From assembly GCF_030272615.1 (NCBI RefSeq), contig NC_081406.1, positions 237,563,922 through 237,627,921 on the forward strand: a stretch of 64,000 nucleotides of DNA. The letters are read 5' to 3'. Positions 36,747 through 48,790 of the stretch are shown here, in pieces. The stretch is from Cryptomeria japonica. Its lineage: Eukaryota; Streptophyta; Pinopsida; Cupressales; Cupressaceae. Every line of letters begins with the position of its first letter. Position 1 is the stretch's first letter. The notes beneath the pieces were generated by a model. It was not told the origin of the DNA. It was given only the letters and a program-made list of their open reading frames with translations, and ran no database searches. Position numbers and translations under genes: made by a program.

Positions 36747-37201
36747 CTAGGGTCTGCCTAGAAGAATTTTATAGGATAAATTCAAGTCCAAGACTTGACA
36801 AACTGTATCTCTTTGAACCGGTCCTATTCTGAGTGGTAAAACCACCATTCCATTGGAAGAAAGTTCTTCTTCATCATATGCTTTAATTGTTATCCTCTTT
36901 CTGGGATCCACTGTATTTTCTAAAAAACCCAAAGCTTTTACTAATCTTAATACACAAATATTTAAGCCCGCTAATCCATCTATGAGAACATATTTGACTC
37001 GCATTTTATGAATAAGCACTTCAATGTGCAAAAGAGCATTATGAGGATGTTGCAATGATATTCATCATACTCCATGAATGATAAGCAATGAGGGGCTATG
37101 AGATGTCCCACCATGTTTTGAAATTGATCAACATCCAAGTCTTTAGAGACTGTTGTTTCTAATAGAGCCTTTTCTAATATTTCCTTATGCCTTGGTGACA
37201 T
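36747..37201 (-). pseudogene. Element A aspartic protease
   Basis: LLHIEVLIHKMRVKYVLIDG and CQVLDLNLSYKILLGRP match element B's protease. The active-site DSG of element B is DGL here (DGLAGLN), so the catalytic loop is damaged. Two overlapping frames (37201-36980 and 37055-36747) show a frame shift. Confidence 0.75.
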
Positions 37202-37225
37202 TTTTAGGATCTCTAGGATTGATAT

Positions 37226-39019
37226 CTACGCGGGTGTTTTCTGCAATTGATCTACTAAGTTATATTGCCTCAAGGTAGAGGTTATATCATTTATTATGCC
37301 TAGTAATGTTACCTTAGCCTTACTTTGAGTAATGGCATACACTAGTTTTGAGGGTATTTTATCCTTAATAATGATGATGTTTACTATGTTGTCGTAGGTG
37401 TGAGCATAATTTACCCTTTCTTTTCCTTTGTCATCTTGTGTATTTGATGGTCCACCCTTTTCATAGTTAGGGAGTGGAGTTTTGAAGCCTAATTGTGATT
37501 CATTTGTTTTGTGACCATCCATTGCAATAACCTCATTGTCAATTAAATCTTGGATAATAAGTTTTAGCCTTTGACAATCATTAGTTTGGTGTCCCTTGTT
37601 TCTATGAAAATCACAAAAATGGTTGTCATTCCACCAATTCAGTTTAATTTTGGGCTCAAAATCTCTTTCTTCTAGTAATGCGATTAACTTGTTTGCAAGA
37701 TGAGATTTTAAAGCAATTCCAATGGTTCCCCAATGTTGGTAAATTTTTTGCGAGTGTTGGAAATTGAAGGTTTTAGTTTAATATTTTCTTGGTTATTCAT
37801 TGATGCTTGACTTGAGAGATTGAAAATAGGTTGTTGTGGTTTAACACCATTGTTATCATGTATTTCCTCATTAGCAACATTTTTGTTCTTTGTCCAAAAT
37901 TTTGGTTTATCGTTGTTGTTGTTGTTATTGTTGAAGTTAGAGGAATTACTTCCCTCCTTGTAGAGTTTCAATTCTCTTTTCTTGACCATAGCATCTTCTA
38001 TTTGTAAATCATTTTCAATCATCTTTGCAAAACTAGGAGGACATTATAATTTGAGTTTATAACTCATTTCACTAGGAAGATTGTCAATGAAGATGTTCAT
38101 TTTCTCATGATCTGGAACTGGTCTAGGGTATCTATTAAACAATCATCTCCATCATTGTAGAAAGACCATGAAAGATTCCCCATTCTTTTGCTTGATGTTA
38201 CCCAAATCCAACATTGTTATCTCTTGGTGTATGTTATATGAGTATTGTGAAATGTACTTGTTCACAAGCTCCTTAAATGATCTAATCCCAGTTGGTAATT
38301 TAGAGAACCATTCCATTGATTGTCCACTCAAACTTCTGGGAAATAAACGCATGAGATAGGTTTCATTATGTGCAAATTTCATACTCATGGTGCTGAATTC
38401 CATAATGTGATCTTAAGGATCCATTTTCCCATCATATTTATCATATTTTGGAATCTCACAATGTTGTGGGAATGAAACCATGTTCAAACTCTTGTCAAAA
38501 GGATAAGGACAGATATTCTCCAAGGATATCTTTTAGCACTTGTTTCATTCTGCATATCATGTATCTGTTGTTGCAAAGTTTGCATTTTTTGAGTGAGATT
38601 TAAAAGAGGATTATCAACATGGGTTCTCCTTGTATCCTCATGAGTTCTTGTGTCACCCTGATTCATTTTTGTTTCATCTTGGTCCTTGTAGTATCATCAT
38701 GGTTTCTAGTTGTATCATCATTGTCCCCTCTAGTATCGTTATTCACCCGATTTAGGTTGTCGTAATCTTGGTTATTGTTGTGTTGAGTACAACTTGATTT
38801 GGCATTTTGTCTTGAGATTTCAAGATAAAAAATTTAGGGTAATTTAGCCCTTGATCTTGCCAACATCAAAAAGTATTTTTGTTTTTGGGTTTCTAACATT
38901 CTTTCCATTAGTTTGTCAAATTTAGGATCTTGTTGAAGTTCTCTAATGGTCACATTAATTTCTGCCTCTTCATTATTTGTGTGTCCAAATTGATTGAAGG
39001 CAGGATTTTCCTCCTCCAT
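37226..39019 (-). pseudogene. Element A gag
   Basis: The order is as in element B: an N-terminal region (39019-38484, with TIRELQQDPKFDKLMERML and a Gln-rich helix), a gag core at 38403-38152 (LMRLFPRSLSGQSMEWFSKL, YSYNIHQEITMLDL), then an Asn-rich stretch (38022-37708, NNNNNNNDKPKFWTKN). A Cys/His finger-like remnant follows at about 37640-37560. Split over several frames, so not functional. Confidence 0.75.
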
Positions 39020-41363
39020 TTGTATTCGTTATCATTGTTTCAATTTCTCATGTTGAGCTCTAGTCCAAACTGGCATGTGATTAATTTGAAACTTTAAATG
39101 TTTTGAATTTCGAGATGTGACTCAATAGGTGATCAATTGTTCAGGTAAATATGCTAAGTTGATTCTACCACTTCTATTGAGCTCTTGTGATAATCATGTT
39201 CTTTGTTGTAAAGAACACATTCTCAAAGGTTCTTCCTCAAACTCATTTCCATGACCACGTAGGTACTCATGATAATGGTATAAAAATATGTGATGTTTCA
39301 ACAAAAGTTTGTGGTTTATGTATAGAAACCTTCTCTTTTTCAAGAATGATTTATAACTAAGTTTTCTCTTTTTGAGACGACACGAAATGGTCATATGAGT
39401 ATGTGATAATTTGCAAGTTTTTGATCTTAATGAGTGCAAATTCTGTGAAATTTTGATATGACGAAGTTCAAAGCAAAATGCTATATCCAATGCAAAGAAT
39501 GAGGTTAATATGATAAAGCCTTGTAGTTTCGTGATACAGGATGATAAATCTTGATGAGAAACTATGTTTGTAAGATCCATTTATCAAAGATAAGCAATTA
39601 TGCACTTTGAAATGTTGGATCTAAAGCTTGTGTCAAGATGAATACTTGTAAAAACCTTAAGTGTGATCTAGGTTTATGTGCAAAATGTTCAAGAACCCTG
39701 TTTGTTTGACTAGCTATGAAGTCTATGATAGTCAAAATGAAATCTCATTAAAATGGGTACCCAAATTTGTTTTCAAATTTTTTTTGTGACTAGTGGAGGT
39801 ACCCTCTATTGCAAATGCGCTAGAATAAATGTGCTATAGGTTTTACCAAATGTACTACAAAAATGCACAAATGCGCTACACGGTGTTTTTAATGCATGAC
39901 TATTATTTATAAAAGCACTGCCAAGCTTTGGAAATGCGCTAATGTTTATCAAATGCATTGCAGAACTACACAAATATGCTAAAAAGATTTGTATATGCGC
40001 TACACTATTACTCAAATTCACTATAGAATCTCTCAAATGCAGTAGTCTATATTTTAAATGTATGATTCTATGTTTTTCCTTCAAAATTTTCAGTTTTCTA
40101 TTGTTTCAAAAAAAAGGATGATTTTTCTCTATCTTGATGAGAATGTAACACAAACACAACAGACACAATGTTTGGAAAAGTAAACTGAAAAGACAAGCAT
40201 GATTCTTGTGGTTGGTCAGGATAATAGTTATTGGATCTCATGTGGGTTTCCCCAACTATTCTTATTCAAAGAGGATACTTAGATGCTTGACCCCACTGGC
40301 TCCACTCCATGACACTCACTTCTCTAGGGTAGCCAAGCATCAATTCCCATGAAAATTCCTCATAACAAACTTCATATATCTACTAAGAACTGTAAGAATT
40401 TGAGCATCATCAGAGGTCTGACCTCCTATACCAATAGCTAGAAGGTTTTTGGCTTCTAAAAAAGGTTTTTTAGTCTAGGCATCTGTTCGGGTGGTCATAC
40501 ATGCGGTGTGTTACACTCCATTAAGGAAGGTCTCCCAACCTATAGAGGTTGCCATGTATAGGGTTTATGGGGAGTCATAACATCGACACTGGTTACTTGC
40601 AACTTTCATCACAACCACATTTATTTATAATGGATCAGAAGAGCCTGGCTTTATCTTGTTACCACTTGGGTCGTTCCCTCTCACTGAGCCTTAAGGGCTA
40701 CTTGGGAGGTAAGCCCTCTACAGGTTACACATTCTAGAAAGTGGGTCTGGTTTTCATGATCACTTGGTTAAGGTGAGAGCATAATAACCTACCACTTTGT
40801 GCAAACATAGTAAATAGATGATGAATTAACCCCTAGATTATTCTAAGTGCAACTATTCTAAAAAGACAAAGATGAAAGTTACATCTATAAATTGACCACT
40901 TAGTTAAGCTATGTGAAGAAAAAATGATTAATTTACTATCCCTTATTATTCTAGATGTATCAATGCATGTAGAACACCTACAAAACCACCAGTTAGTAGT
41001 TTGAGAGATTTTGTCTTTGACGACCGAAAAGAAATGTAAGTGTTAGAAGAAAAGCTTGCAAAATGAAATTTGGAAATGCAAATGCGCTAGAAATGTGAAT
41101 GTGCTAAAACTACCTTCATATGTGCTAAACCTACATGCAAATGTGCTAACCTGCACTACAAATGCATTAAACTGCATTATGAATGTGCTAAATGCTAATG
41201 AATGTGCTACCTAAAGTAACATATGCGCTACCAAAAAGTGAAAATGAGCTACAAAAAGAAACATATGCACTAAAAAGTATTACAAATGCGTTACAAAGCT
41301 TTGTGAATGCGCTGCATTGCTAAAAATGCAAGAATGAAAGACCAAAGATAGAAAGTGAGACTT
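39020..41363 (-). other. Element A untranslated leader
   Basis: 2.3 kb between primer site and gag without a credible gene. The stretch 40260-40460 is homologous to element B's leader at 7370-7520 on the plus strand. It holds two blocks of the TAGCGCATTT motif, listed separately. Confidence 0.65.
39806..41335 (-). repeat. TAGCGCATTT motif arrays in element A leader (two blocks)
   Basis: Blocks at 39806-40075 and 41060-41335. On the minus strand they read TAGCGCATTTG, TAGCACATTCACATTTC, TAGCGCATATG and similar, every 20-40 bp, in the gag-pol sense. The tail array at 27600-27912 has the opposite orientation. Unrelated leader DNA separates the blocks. Confidence 0.68.
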
Positions 41364-41383
41364 GGGCCCCACGGTGGGCACCA
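41364..41383 (-). other. Primer binding site of element A
   Basis: The minus strand reads TGGTGCCCACCGTGGGGCCC, three bases from the LTR that ends at 41387. This is the Tat-type primer region common in plant gypsy elements. Confidence 0.78.
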
Positions 41384-41386
41384 AAA

Positions 41387-41590
41387 TGTGTAACCTAGAA
41401 ATATTTCAAGAATGAACCTACAAGATTTGTTAGTTTCACAATAATATAAACCTACAGGAAGTTCCAAAATTACCAATGAAACAATTAAAAAGAAATACTT
41501 AAAACAATAAACCTCCACTTGCTATCTCATTGTGTTCTATCAGCTTTGATCTTGTTGCATATGTTGCTCTCAAATTGCACTAGTTGTAGC
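41387..41590 (-). repeat. 5' LTR of element A, primer-site part
   Basis: On the minus strand the LTR ends TTACACA at 41387. Only 204 bp remain before Copia-like element 2 starts. The other end of this LTR is at 53255-53607. Confidence 0.65.
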
Positions 41591-42463
41591 TATTGGAATA
41601 CAAAAACACTGAGAGGGGGGTGATAGAGTAATTTTAACCTTATTAACAAGTCCACTTATTAACTGATATGCATAAAAGAAAGTAACAACAAGTAATATCA
41701 ATGCAACCACATGAGTCAACACCATAACACAAATATTTATACATAGAAAACCTCAAAGAGGAAAAACCATGGTGGTATTGGTGACCCATAATATCTATCC
41801 ACTAGCCAAATGAATAAATATTACAAGAGGGGCATGCACATGCTGGAAGGCACACTGCCTAGAGCACATTGCTCATCACAAAAGGAGCCTCATTGACTAC
41901 AGATCCAATACTGGATTACAAACAAAAATTGAACTCAGAATGTGCATTTGCTATGCTAGATGAGTTCTGGTTAAAGCATTGTCTGTACCAGTTAAACTGT
42001 AACCTCCCTTACCGATATCTTAGATCGCTTCCCAATCCTCTAGACCAATAATCAAGACCAATTGTAGATCTTTACATTTGCATTCTATCGATCAAGATAA
42101 CATCACAAAACCTTTCGAATCACTTATCTCCCATATATCCACATCATTACCATCATACTAAATGACCTAACCCAGACTGACTTATATACCCATTTAACAT
42201 GAACAAACACAAATGCCTTATGTTGGATTACAAACATATCACAAAATATAAGACACAATATGACTGTTTCCGCTTCCACGCTTGCCGGATCAATCTCCTA
42301 TGTCGGCCTTTTAATACTAGTTCCAAGTTTATCAGTTATACGCCTGTTAATTCCCTGAATGTCGGTGTAGTGAATGTCGATTACCATGATTGCCAAATCT
42401 CCCATGAAGTGTGTTGCCAGCAATGACAACACCAATAACGTGGATGGGTGTCAATTGCCAACA
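41591..42463 (-). repeat. 3' LTR of Copia-like element 2
   Basis: Starts TATTGGAATAC (the other LTR starts TGTTGGAATCC) and ends ATTGCCAACA before the purine tract. It still has the 31 terminal bases that the right LTR has lost. Confidence 0.75.
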
Positions 42464-42708
42464 ATATCCCCCTTTGGCATTGATGTAAATACTCATGTGA
42501 AAAATGAATCATTGAAGTTCTATATCGGTTCCCATCCAAAAATTGATCTCCCAAAACTGATCTCAGAAGACTAGTCCCCCTGAGCTATACATTACTTCTT
42601 ATGTCCCTAGACATTTTTCACATCGACCTCTCCCCCTTTGACAACAATGCCAAAGACCAGGGCAATAAGAAATGAAATTCCGTACAAACCAAAATGTGAT
42701 TACCGGAT

Positions 42709-44631
42709 CTAGATATACTTGAAAATATCTAGATAAGCACCACAAACAGTTAGCAATTCCTGAATCTTAATATGCTTATCCTCCTCAATAGCCAATAACC
42801 TCCTAGCATTTAACTTATTATACAAATCTATTGGTATTTGAGTCTCAATTTCAAGCAAAGATTTCTTATATATGTCTAAATATAACAAAATTGATTCCTC
42901 AATCTCCTTTTGTTCCTTATCATACATATCACCATAATAGTGGTGTATGTTACTCAAAATACCATCCTTTGTTATTTGATTAATCAATTCAGTAACAGAA
43001 AGAGGAGAAATAACCTTTACACTTTTACCAGATTCAAGAGAAATATCAAAATCTGATTTCTTCTTCTTACCGGGGGTGGGAGAAGACTCCTTGCCAGTTT
43101 CCTTTTCTCAGTAGGCTTCCTCTCCTTCAAATTTTCTTCTGAGTTGCTGGAGGAGTGACTGTGGATTTCTGTAGCTTCCCTTCCTCGGGATTCTTTCTCT
43201 AAATCCTCATATAGATCTTAGGAATCTTCAGGATTTCTTCCTCAGTCTCAAAACTAGATTCAATAGGAGCAATAAATGTTTCCAGTTTCTTCCTCTTAGA
43301 TATAAACCGTTGCTAGTTCCTACTGTCGAAGAAGCCTGAACAACTTCTGGAGGAGATGACTCTGCCAAACCAATGATATATTTGATTTCACAAGACATAT
43401 TCTTGACAACCTATCCAACCTTCTTGATTTGTCCTTCCCTTTTCTTCTTGTTGAAACTAATCTTTACATCAGATTCCTTCTACTTGGATGTTCCAAATGG
43501 TTTCTCCTTCTCATCACCTTGGGCATCTATAAGAATCTTGGCATAAAGGTCCAAGATCTATGCATCAACCTCAGAGCCCATCCCAGTAACCCAAATAGTC
43601 CTAGGTTGCACTACCTACATCAAAGTTTCATCCTTTTTCACCATGAAGCATATGTCGGTAGAGTATTTATCAACAATATGCTTAGGGATCCTTTCCCTCT
43701 TCTTCATAGCTTTTTGAAATACCTTGAAATATCCCCACAAAACGGAGTCTCTGTCTTGTCCCAAGTTTCTCAATGCATGCTTGATATGTTTTCCTACCAG
43801 TATATCAAAGGCCCATTGCCTCTTACCGAATCTTGGTATCTCATTCAAAAAGAAAAGAATCAAATAGACAATGAGATTTCCATACCAAAATGTACCTTTC
43901 TTATCTCCCTTAATATTTCCCAAATTATAAATCAACTCATCAAACATCCAATGACAAAGATCATATTTCTCATTTTCTTTCACCATCTTGTGTGCACATA
44001 AAATATAGAAATTGGAAATAGAGTTCAACCAGTTTGATTGAGTTACCTTGTATCCAATTACCATTCTTGCAAATTGAACAACTTTATCCCCGATAGTGCT
44101 AATCTACATCGACCGGTTGTTAGAGGTGGCACCAGTTAGCTTATTCACCTCATTGTTCAAAATCTTCCTCCTACCCGATGTCAGTCCGACCTATGGTAAG
44201 CCGCTGATAGCACGAATCATCTCCTTGGTGATTTTATAAGGTCGTTCAAGCCACATGAATTTGCCATGGACTCGTCTTAGCACATACCAAATCATCTCAT
44301 CCTCAAACTCGGGCATCTCCAGAATGTCGGTGAAACCCTGATCCTTTAGAATTTGAAATTCTGGTTTAAGCAATCCATCCTTGTTTAGCAAAGTAGACAG
44401 ATACATTGATTTAATCTTTGATGAACTCATATCCTCTAGAGTGCAATGAATATATGCTCTCACATCTTCAACATAAAGAACTCCGTCAGGAACCCTAGAA
44501 AATGCACCGATAGAGTCATCGACCTTTGTAATTTGAGGGAATTGTTTGAATTCCAGACATGGATGATCCTTAATTTACACCACAATAGGGATAGATACAT
44601 TTGTTGGAGTGGGAGCAGATCTAGAAGCCAT
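42709..44631 (-). pseudogene. Copia-like element 2, second ORF, unrecognised
   Basis: Begins at ATG 44631 (MASRSAPTPTNVS). After a TAA at about 44577 it continues through AYIHCTLEDMSSSKIKS, EMIWYVLRRVHGKFMWLERP and YKITKEMIRAISGLP (to 44191). It then runs on through 44064-43615 (YDLCHWMFDELIYNLGNIKG, PRFGKRQWAFDILVGKHIKH) and, with stops, to 42709 (a Lys/Glu-rich helix). The layout resembles uncharacterised plant-transposon proteins of the PF20167 type, but this is a loose resemblance. It has no pol motifs. It may be an extra gag-like or captured protein. Confidence 0.55.
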
Positions 44632-44711
44632 TCCGATTTCAGAAAAATAGCATGAAAATAGAGAAAACACCTCACAACCAAAGTCAGTGAAAACCTTTGA
44701 TAAATCCACAC

Positions 44712-45126
44712 ATAGAATACTGGAAAATGCTCTTAGTTGCCTTGACTGCCTTAAACTCTCTCTACTTCACTCTGAGTGTTGTGTGATCCAAAATGAAGCA
44801 ACTTATCCCTTTTAATCTTCAAAACCTTAATTTCCCATTGACATTATTGCATGCTGGCATATGATACCGGATACAAAAATCCATTATCCTAACACTGGTG
44901 AATCTCCAAACTGTCTTCACCAAGATCTGAAACAAGCTTTCAGACCACTACTAGGGGAAATGCAAGATCTGATATTAATTTGCCTTCCCCTAAGGCCAAA
45001 GCCTTAGTTACCAGATAAGTTTCCTGTTGGTGTAGGAACATTCTGCTTTGCCGGTTGGGTAACCGGAGAATTTACCTCTACCAGTTGATCTTCAAACTTC
45101 CTAATCCACTATTTAGTATGAGCCTA
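44712..45126 (-). other. Spacer between the two ORFs of Copia-like element 2
   Basis: 415 bp, AT-rich, without a recognisable frame. It separates the zinc-knuckle ORF stop from the ATG of the second ORF. Confidence 0.4.
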
Positions 45127-46138
45127 TCAGATCTCATCAACCTTTTTCTTTCCTTTCTCATTTGATGTATCATTCCCTTCCGGTGTATTCTTGCTTCTGC
45201 AATATTTGGCAATATGTCCTATTTTGTTGCATACATAGCAAGTAACATTGTTCTTCTGAACTGCCTTGTTGAGTCCTTGACCATTGTTCGACCTACATTG
45301 ATTAGCCATATGTCCAAACTTTCCACATGCATGAGATCTCACATTCATTCTACAATCTTCTATCCTATGACCATACTTATTATAATTTGAACACTGACCA
45401 GGAACAACATTATTATTTTGATTTGCTCTATTTTTGCATTGACTTTCTCTATGACCAAACTTATTACAAACAAAGCATCTACCATTAAATTTATGTACAT
45501 TAGGTTGTCTTACTAGTGATTTCTAATTCTGGTTGCCTAGTGGATTCCATTGATTTGCAGTACTAGAGCTTTCTCCATGCTCAAATCCAAGACCTCTAGT
45601 GTCTCCAGTGTCTCTTTGATTCTTCAATAATTCATCAAGCCTTGCAAAACTGACCCTAAATTTTTCTTTGTATTCATTTGCAACATCCAGATCACTTCTT
45701 AGGATTGACATCATTCTTTCCAACTCTTTCTCATTGTTCTGTGATTGCACCAACTCAGTTCTCAACAAATAATTCTCATGTGCCAACCTAATGCATTCCT
45801 CAGATTTGTCTTTCAAAATATAACAAGATTTTCTTCATTCTTCTTTAAGTCTTCAATCTCCTTAGACATTGTCATAGTCATGGCTTGTAATTCATTATTC
45901 ATGACATTATTTTCTTGACTTAGCTTCTGACATAATTCCTTAAGGGCATTCTTCTCTTCATCATCCGAATTTTGTAAAAGTTCCTTCATTTGAGCTTGAG
46001 CAGATGATAACCTCTCCTATAGGGTAAGAATGAATTCCATTGCAGAATTCAACTCATCTTGCAACTTCAAGTTCTTCACCTTTCAACACCATAGTCCTCA
46101 AGTGCTACTTCAAGTTCCTTGTGTAAACTCATCTCCAT
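45127..46138 (-). pseudogene. Copia-like element 2 gag-like ORF: coiled coil plus four zinc knuckles
   Basis: From ATG 46138, in shifting frames, a long heptad-like Glu/Leu/Lys/Gln helix is read (46100-45600: KELLQNSDDEEKNALKEL, ELVQSQNNEKELERMM). Four CCHC-type knuckles follow: CFVCNKFGHRESQC; CSNYNKYGHRIEDC with its second Cys changed to Tyr; SHACGKFGHMANQC with its first Cys changed to Ser; and CYVCNKIGHIAKYC. The ORF ends with a Lys-rich tail at 45127. Four knuckles exceed the usual one or two of a plant Copia Gag. It should bind nucleic acid and multimerise; this copy has stops and a frame shift. Confidence 0.72.
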
Positions 46139-46206
46139 GGATTCTAGATTCAGGATCTTCCTCAAGCTGTTAGATTTATTTCGAGGCACAAGGCTCCAAT
46201 ACTAAT

Positions 46207-47060
46207 TGTTGGAATCCAAGAACACTGAGAGGTGGGGTGAATCGGTGTTCTACCAGATAGAGTAATTTTAGCTTGATTAACAAATCCACTTATTAATCGG
46301 TATGCATAAAAGAAAGTAACAACAAGTAATATCAATGCAACCACATGAGTCAACACCATAACACATATATTTATACATGGAAAACCTCAAAGAGGAAAAA
46401 CCATGGTGGGATTGGTGACCCACAATATCGATCCACTGGACAAATGAATAAATATTACAAGAGAGACATGCACATGCAGGAAGGAACACTTCGTAGAGCA
46501 CACTGCTCATCAAAAAAGGATCCTCACTAACTACAAATCCAAATGCTGGATTACAAACAAAAACTGAACTCAGAATGTGCATCTGCTATGCTAGATGAGT
46601 TCCCATTAAAGCACTGTTTGTACCGGTTAAATTGTAACCTCCCTTACCGATATCTTAGATTTCTTCCCAATCCTTTAGATCAATAATCAAGACCGATTGC
46701 AAATCTTTACATTCACATCACTTATCTCCCATATATCCACATCATTAATATCATACTAAATGACCTAACTCGGACTGACTTATATACCCATTTACATGAA
46801 CAAACACAAATTCCTTATGTTGGCTTATAAACACATCACAAACGATAAGACACATGTCGGCCAAGATAAAATATAAACATAAAACAATATGACCATTGTC
46901 GCTTCCACACTTGCCAGATCAATCTCCTATGTTAGCCTTAGAATACCAGTTCCAAGTCTTCTAGTTATACGTTTGCTGGTTCTCTGAATGCTGGTGTAGT
47001 GAATGTCGATTACCTTGATTTCCAGATCTCCCATGAAGTGTGTTGCCAGCAATGACAACA
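46207..47060 (-). repeat. 5' LTR of Copia-like element 2 (outer end truncated)
   Basis: Starts TGTTGGAATCC and runs to AATGACAACA at 47060, then joins chromovirus coding DNA directly. The left LTR continues another 31 bp to its proper end, so this end was deleted. Confidence 0.75.
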
Positions 47061-48790
47061 CGTATAACCTACCCTACGCATGACCTTGAGGTTGTAGCAG
47101 TTGTGTATGCACTTGTGAGGTGGAGACACTTCTTTTTGGGTCATCATTTTGAGCTTCATTCAGATCATCAGAGCTTGTAGTACATATTCACTCAGCCTAA
47201 TCTTAATGCTCGTTAGAGGAGATGGATGGAGTTTTTATGTGAGTATGATTTTGATGTTCACTATATCAAGGGGAAAGAGAACGTACTTGCAGATGCCTTG
47301 AGTAGGAGACATCATGAGATATGCTCCATGACTATGGAAACAGATTTGAGAGGCCGTATATTACAACAACTACCAGAGGATGAGTGGTATCTAGAGGTAT
47401 GTCAGGTAGTGCGATCTCAGGAGACCCTGGAAGGGAAACTTGCAGACTATTCATTAGAGTCTGATGGACTACTACGCCATGGAGGGTGCATCTATGTACC
47501 TTCTTCCGGAGGATTGCATGATTTCATTGTGTTGGAGGCTCATAGAGCTCCTTATGCAGCGCATCCCAGAGTTAAGAAGATGCATGCAGATTTGAGACAG
47601 TTATATCATTGGCTAGGTATGCGACAATTCATTGCTGTACTATTAGCCCGATGCCTTGAGTGCCACAGAGTCAAGGCGAAGCACCGCCATCCAGGTGGGT
47701 TGCTCCAGTCTCATGCGATACTAGAGTGGAAGTGGGATGCTATATCGATGGACTTTGTCATTGGTCTTTCTATGTCAGTGCGTCGTCATGGTGACAGTTG
47801 ACAAGCTGAAGAAGGTGGCCCACTTCTCACCAGTCTGGACTACCTTCACAGCACCAGCAGTGGCACAGGTATTCTTGGGGGATATTGTCAGACTTCATAG
47901 CATTCCATGCAAGATTATCTCATACAGAGATTCCCTATTCACTTCTTCCTTTTGGAAGGTGTTACAGGTAGCAATGGGTACCAGACTCAACTTTAGTACA
48001 ACCTATCATCCAGAAATGGATGGACAGACAGAGAGGGTAAACTAGGTGTTAGAAGACCTGCTCTGCATGTACATCATGGATCATCAGACCAGATGGAAAG
48101 AGTACCTTCCTTTAGTAGAGTTTTCCCATAATGATGGGCATCACACTTCTTTGGGGATGCCACCTTTTTAGGCTTTGTACGACAGACCTTGCAGGACACC
48201 TTTGAGCTGGGACCATATTGAGGATAGAGTGGCCATGAGTCTTGAGATGGTTCATGATATGGAGTAGCAGGTGATTTTGATTAGACAATGCCATAGAGAG
48301 GCACATGATAGGCAGAAGAAGTATGCAGATGTGAAGAGGATAGACCGGAGCTTCATGGTTGGGGACAGAGTTTTCTTGAGAGTGCGATTGCATAAGAATC
48401 CAATCCGTTATGGAAAGGGTTCTAAGCTCGCACCTCGCTTTGTTGGACCATTTGAGATCCTTGAGAGGATAGGACCAGTTGCTTATCATCTAGCTTTGCC
48501 ACCTAGCCTGTCACACATCCACGATGTGTTTCATGTATCAGTTCTGAGGAAGTACATTTATGATGAGTCTTATATTCAGGATTGGGATGCCTTGTAGGTG
48601 GAGTCAGACGGGTAGCTAGCTTTGGATCCCATCCACATTTTGGCTCACCGGATGCTGTCTCTTCGAGGTCGAGAGTTGGACCAGGTTAGGGTCCAGTGGG
48701 ATTGTTATGACGAGGTTACGACATCATGGGAGGACGCAAGGTAGATGAGATCTTAGTACCCCCATATTTTTTATGAACTCCAGGAGGAAG
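47061..48790 (+). pseudogene. Chromovirus RNase H end, integrase and chromodomain-like tail
   Basis: From the junction, the reading passes the RNase H end (TYPTHDLEV-like, then VHYIKGKENVLADALSRR near 47260). The H2C2 zinc region follows (EAHRAPYAAHP ... RCLECHRVK, about 47540-47680), then the integrase core WDAISMDFVIGL with a frame shift near 47790. The usual SDRD motif reads SYRD (IISYRDSLFTS, about 47920), losing the second catalytic Asp. YHPEMDGQTERVN and a GPFEILERIGPVAYHLALP segment follow. The C-terminal VRVQWDCYDEVTTSWEDA (about 48690-48740) resembles the chromodomain that targets these elements to heterochromatin. Confidence 0.8.

Larger units (their letters stand above)
41591..47060 (-). 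mobile_element. Copia-like element 2, non-autonomous, gag only
   Basis: LTRs are 41591-42463 and 46207-47060, similar along their length, with GGGAAAAACCATGGTGG-type and GAGAGG(T)GGGGTGA motifs as in Copia element 1. On the minus strand a purine tract (42477-42464) and a mutated initiator-Met primer site (TAGTATTGGAGCC, 46204-46192) flank the internal region. The 3.7-kb interior codes for a coiled-coil and zinc-knuckle protein and a second unrecognised protein. No protease, integrase or reverse transcriptase is present. The right LTR lacks its last ~31 bp at 47060. Confidence 0.8.

Noticed and set aside
43429-44001. 190-codon plus-strand frame
   Set aside because: It is antisense to the second ORF of Copia-like element 2, whose minus-strand frames have better amino-acid composition and a continuous reading.
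47820-48597. Minus-strand frame 48112-48489
   Set aside because: It overlaps chromovirus integrase, which has clear motifs on the plus strand.
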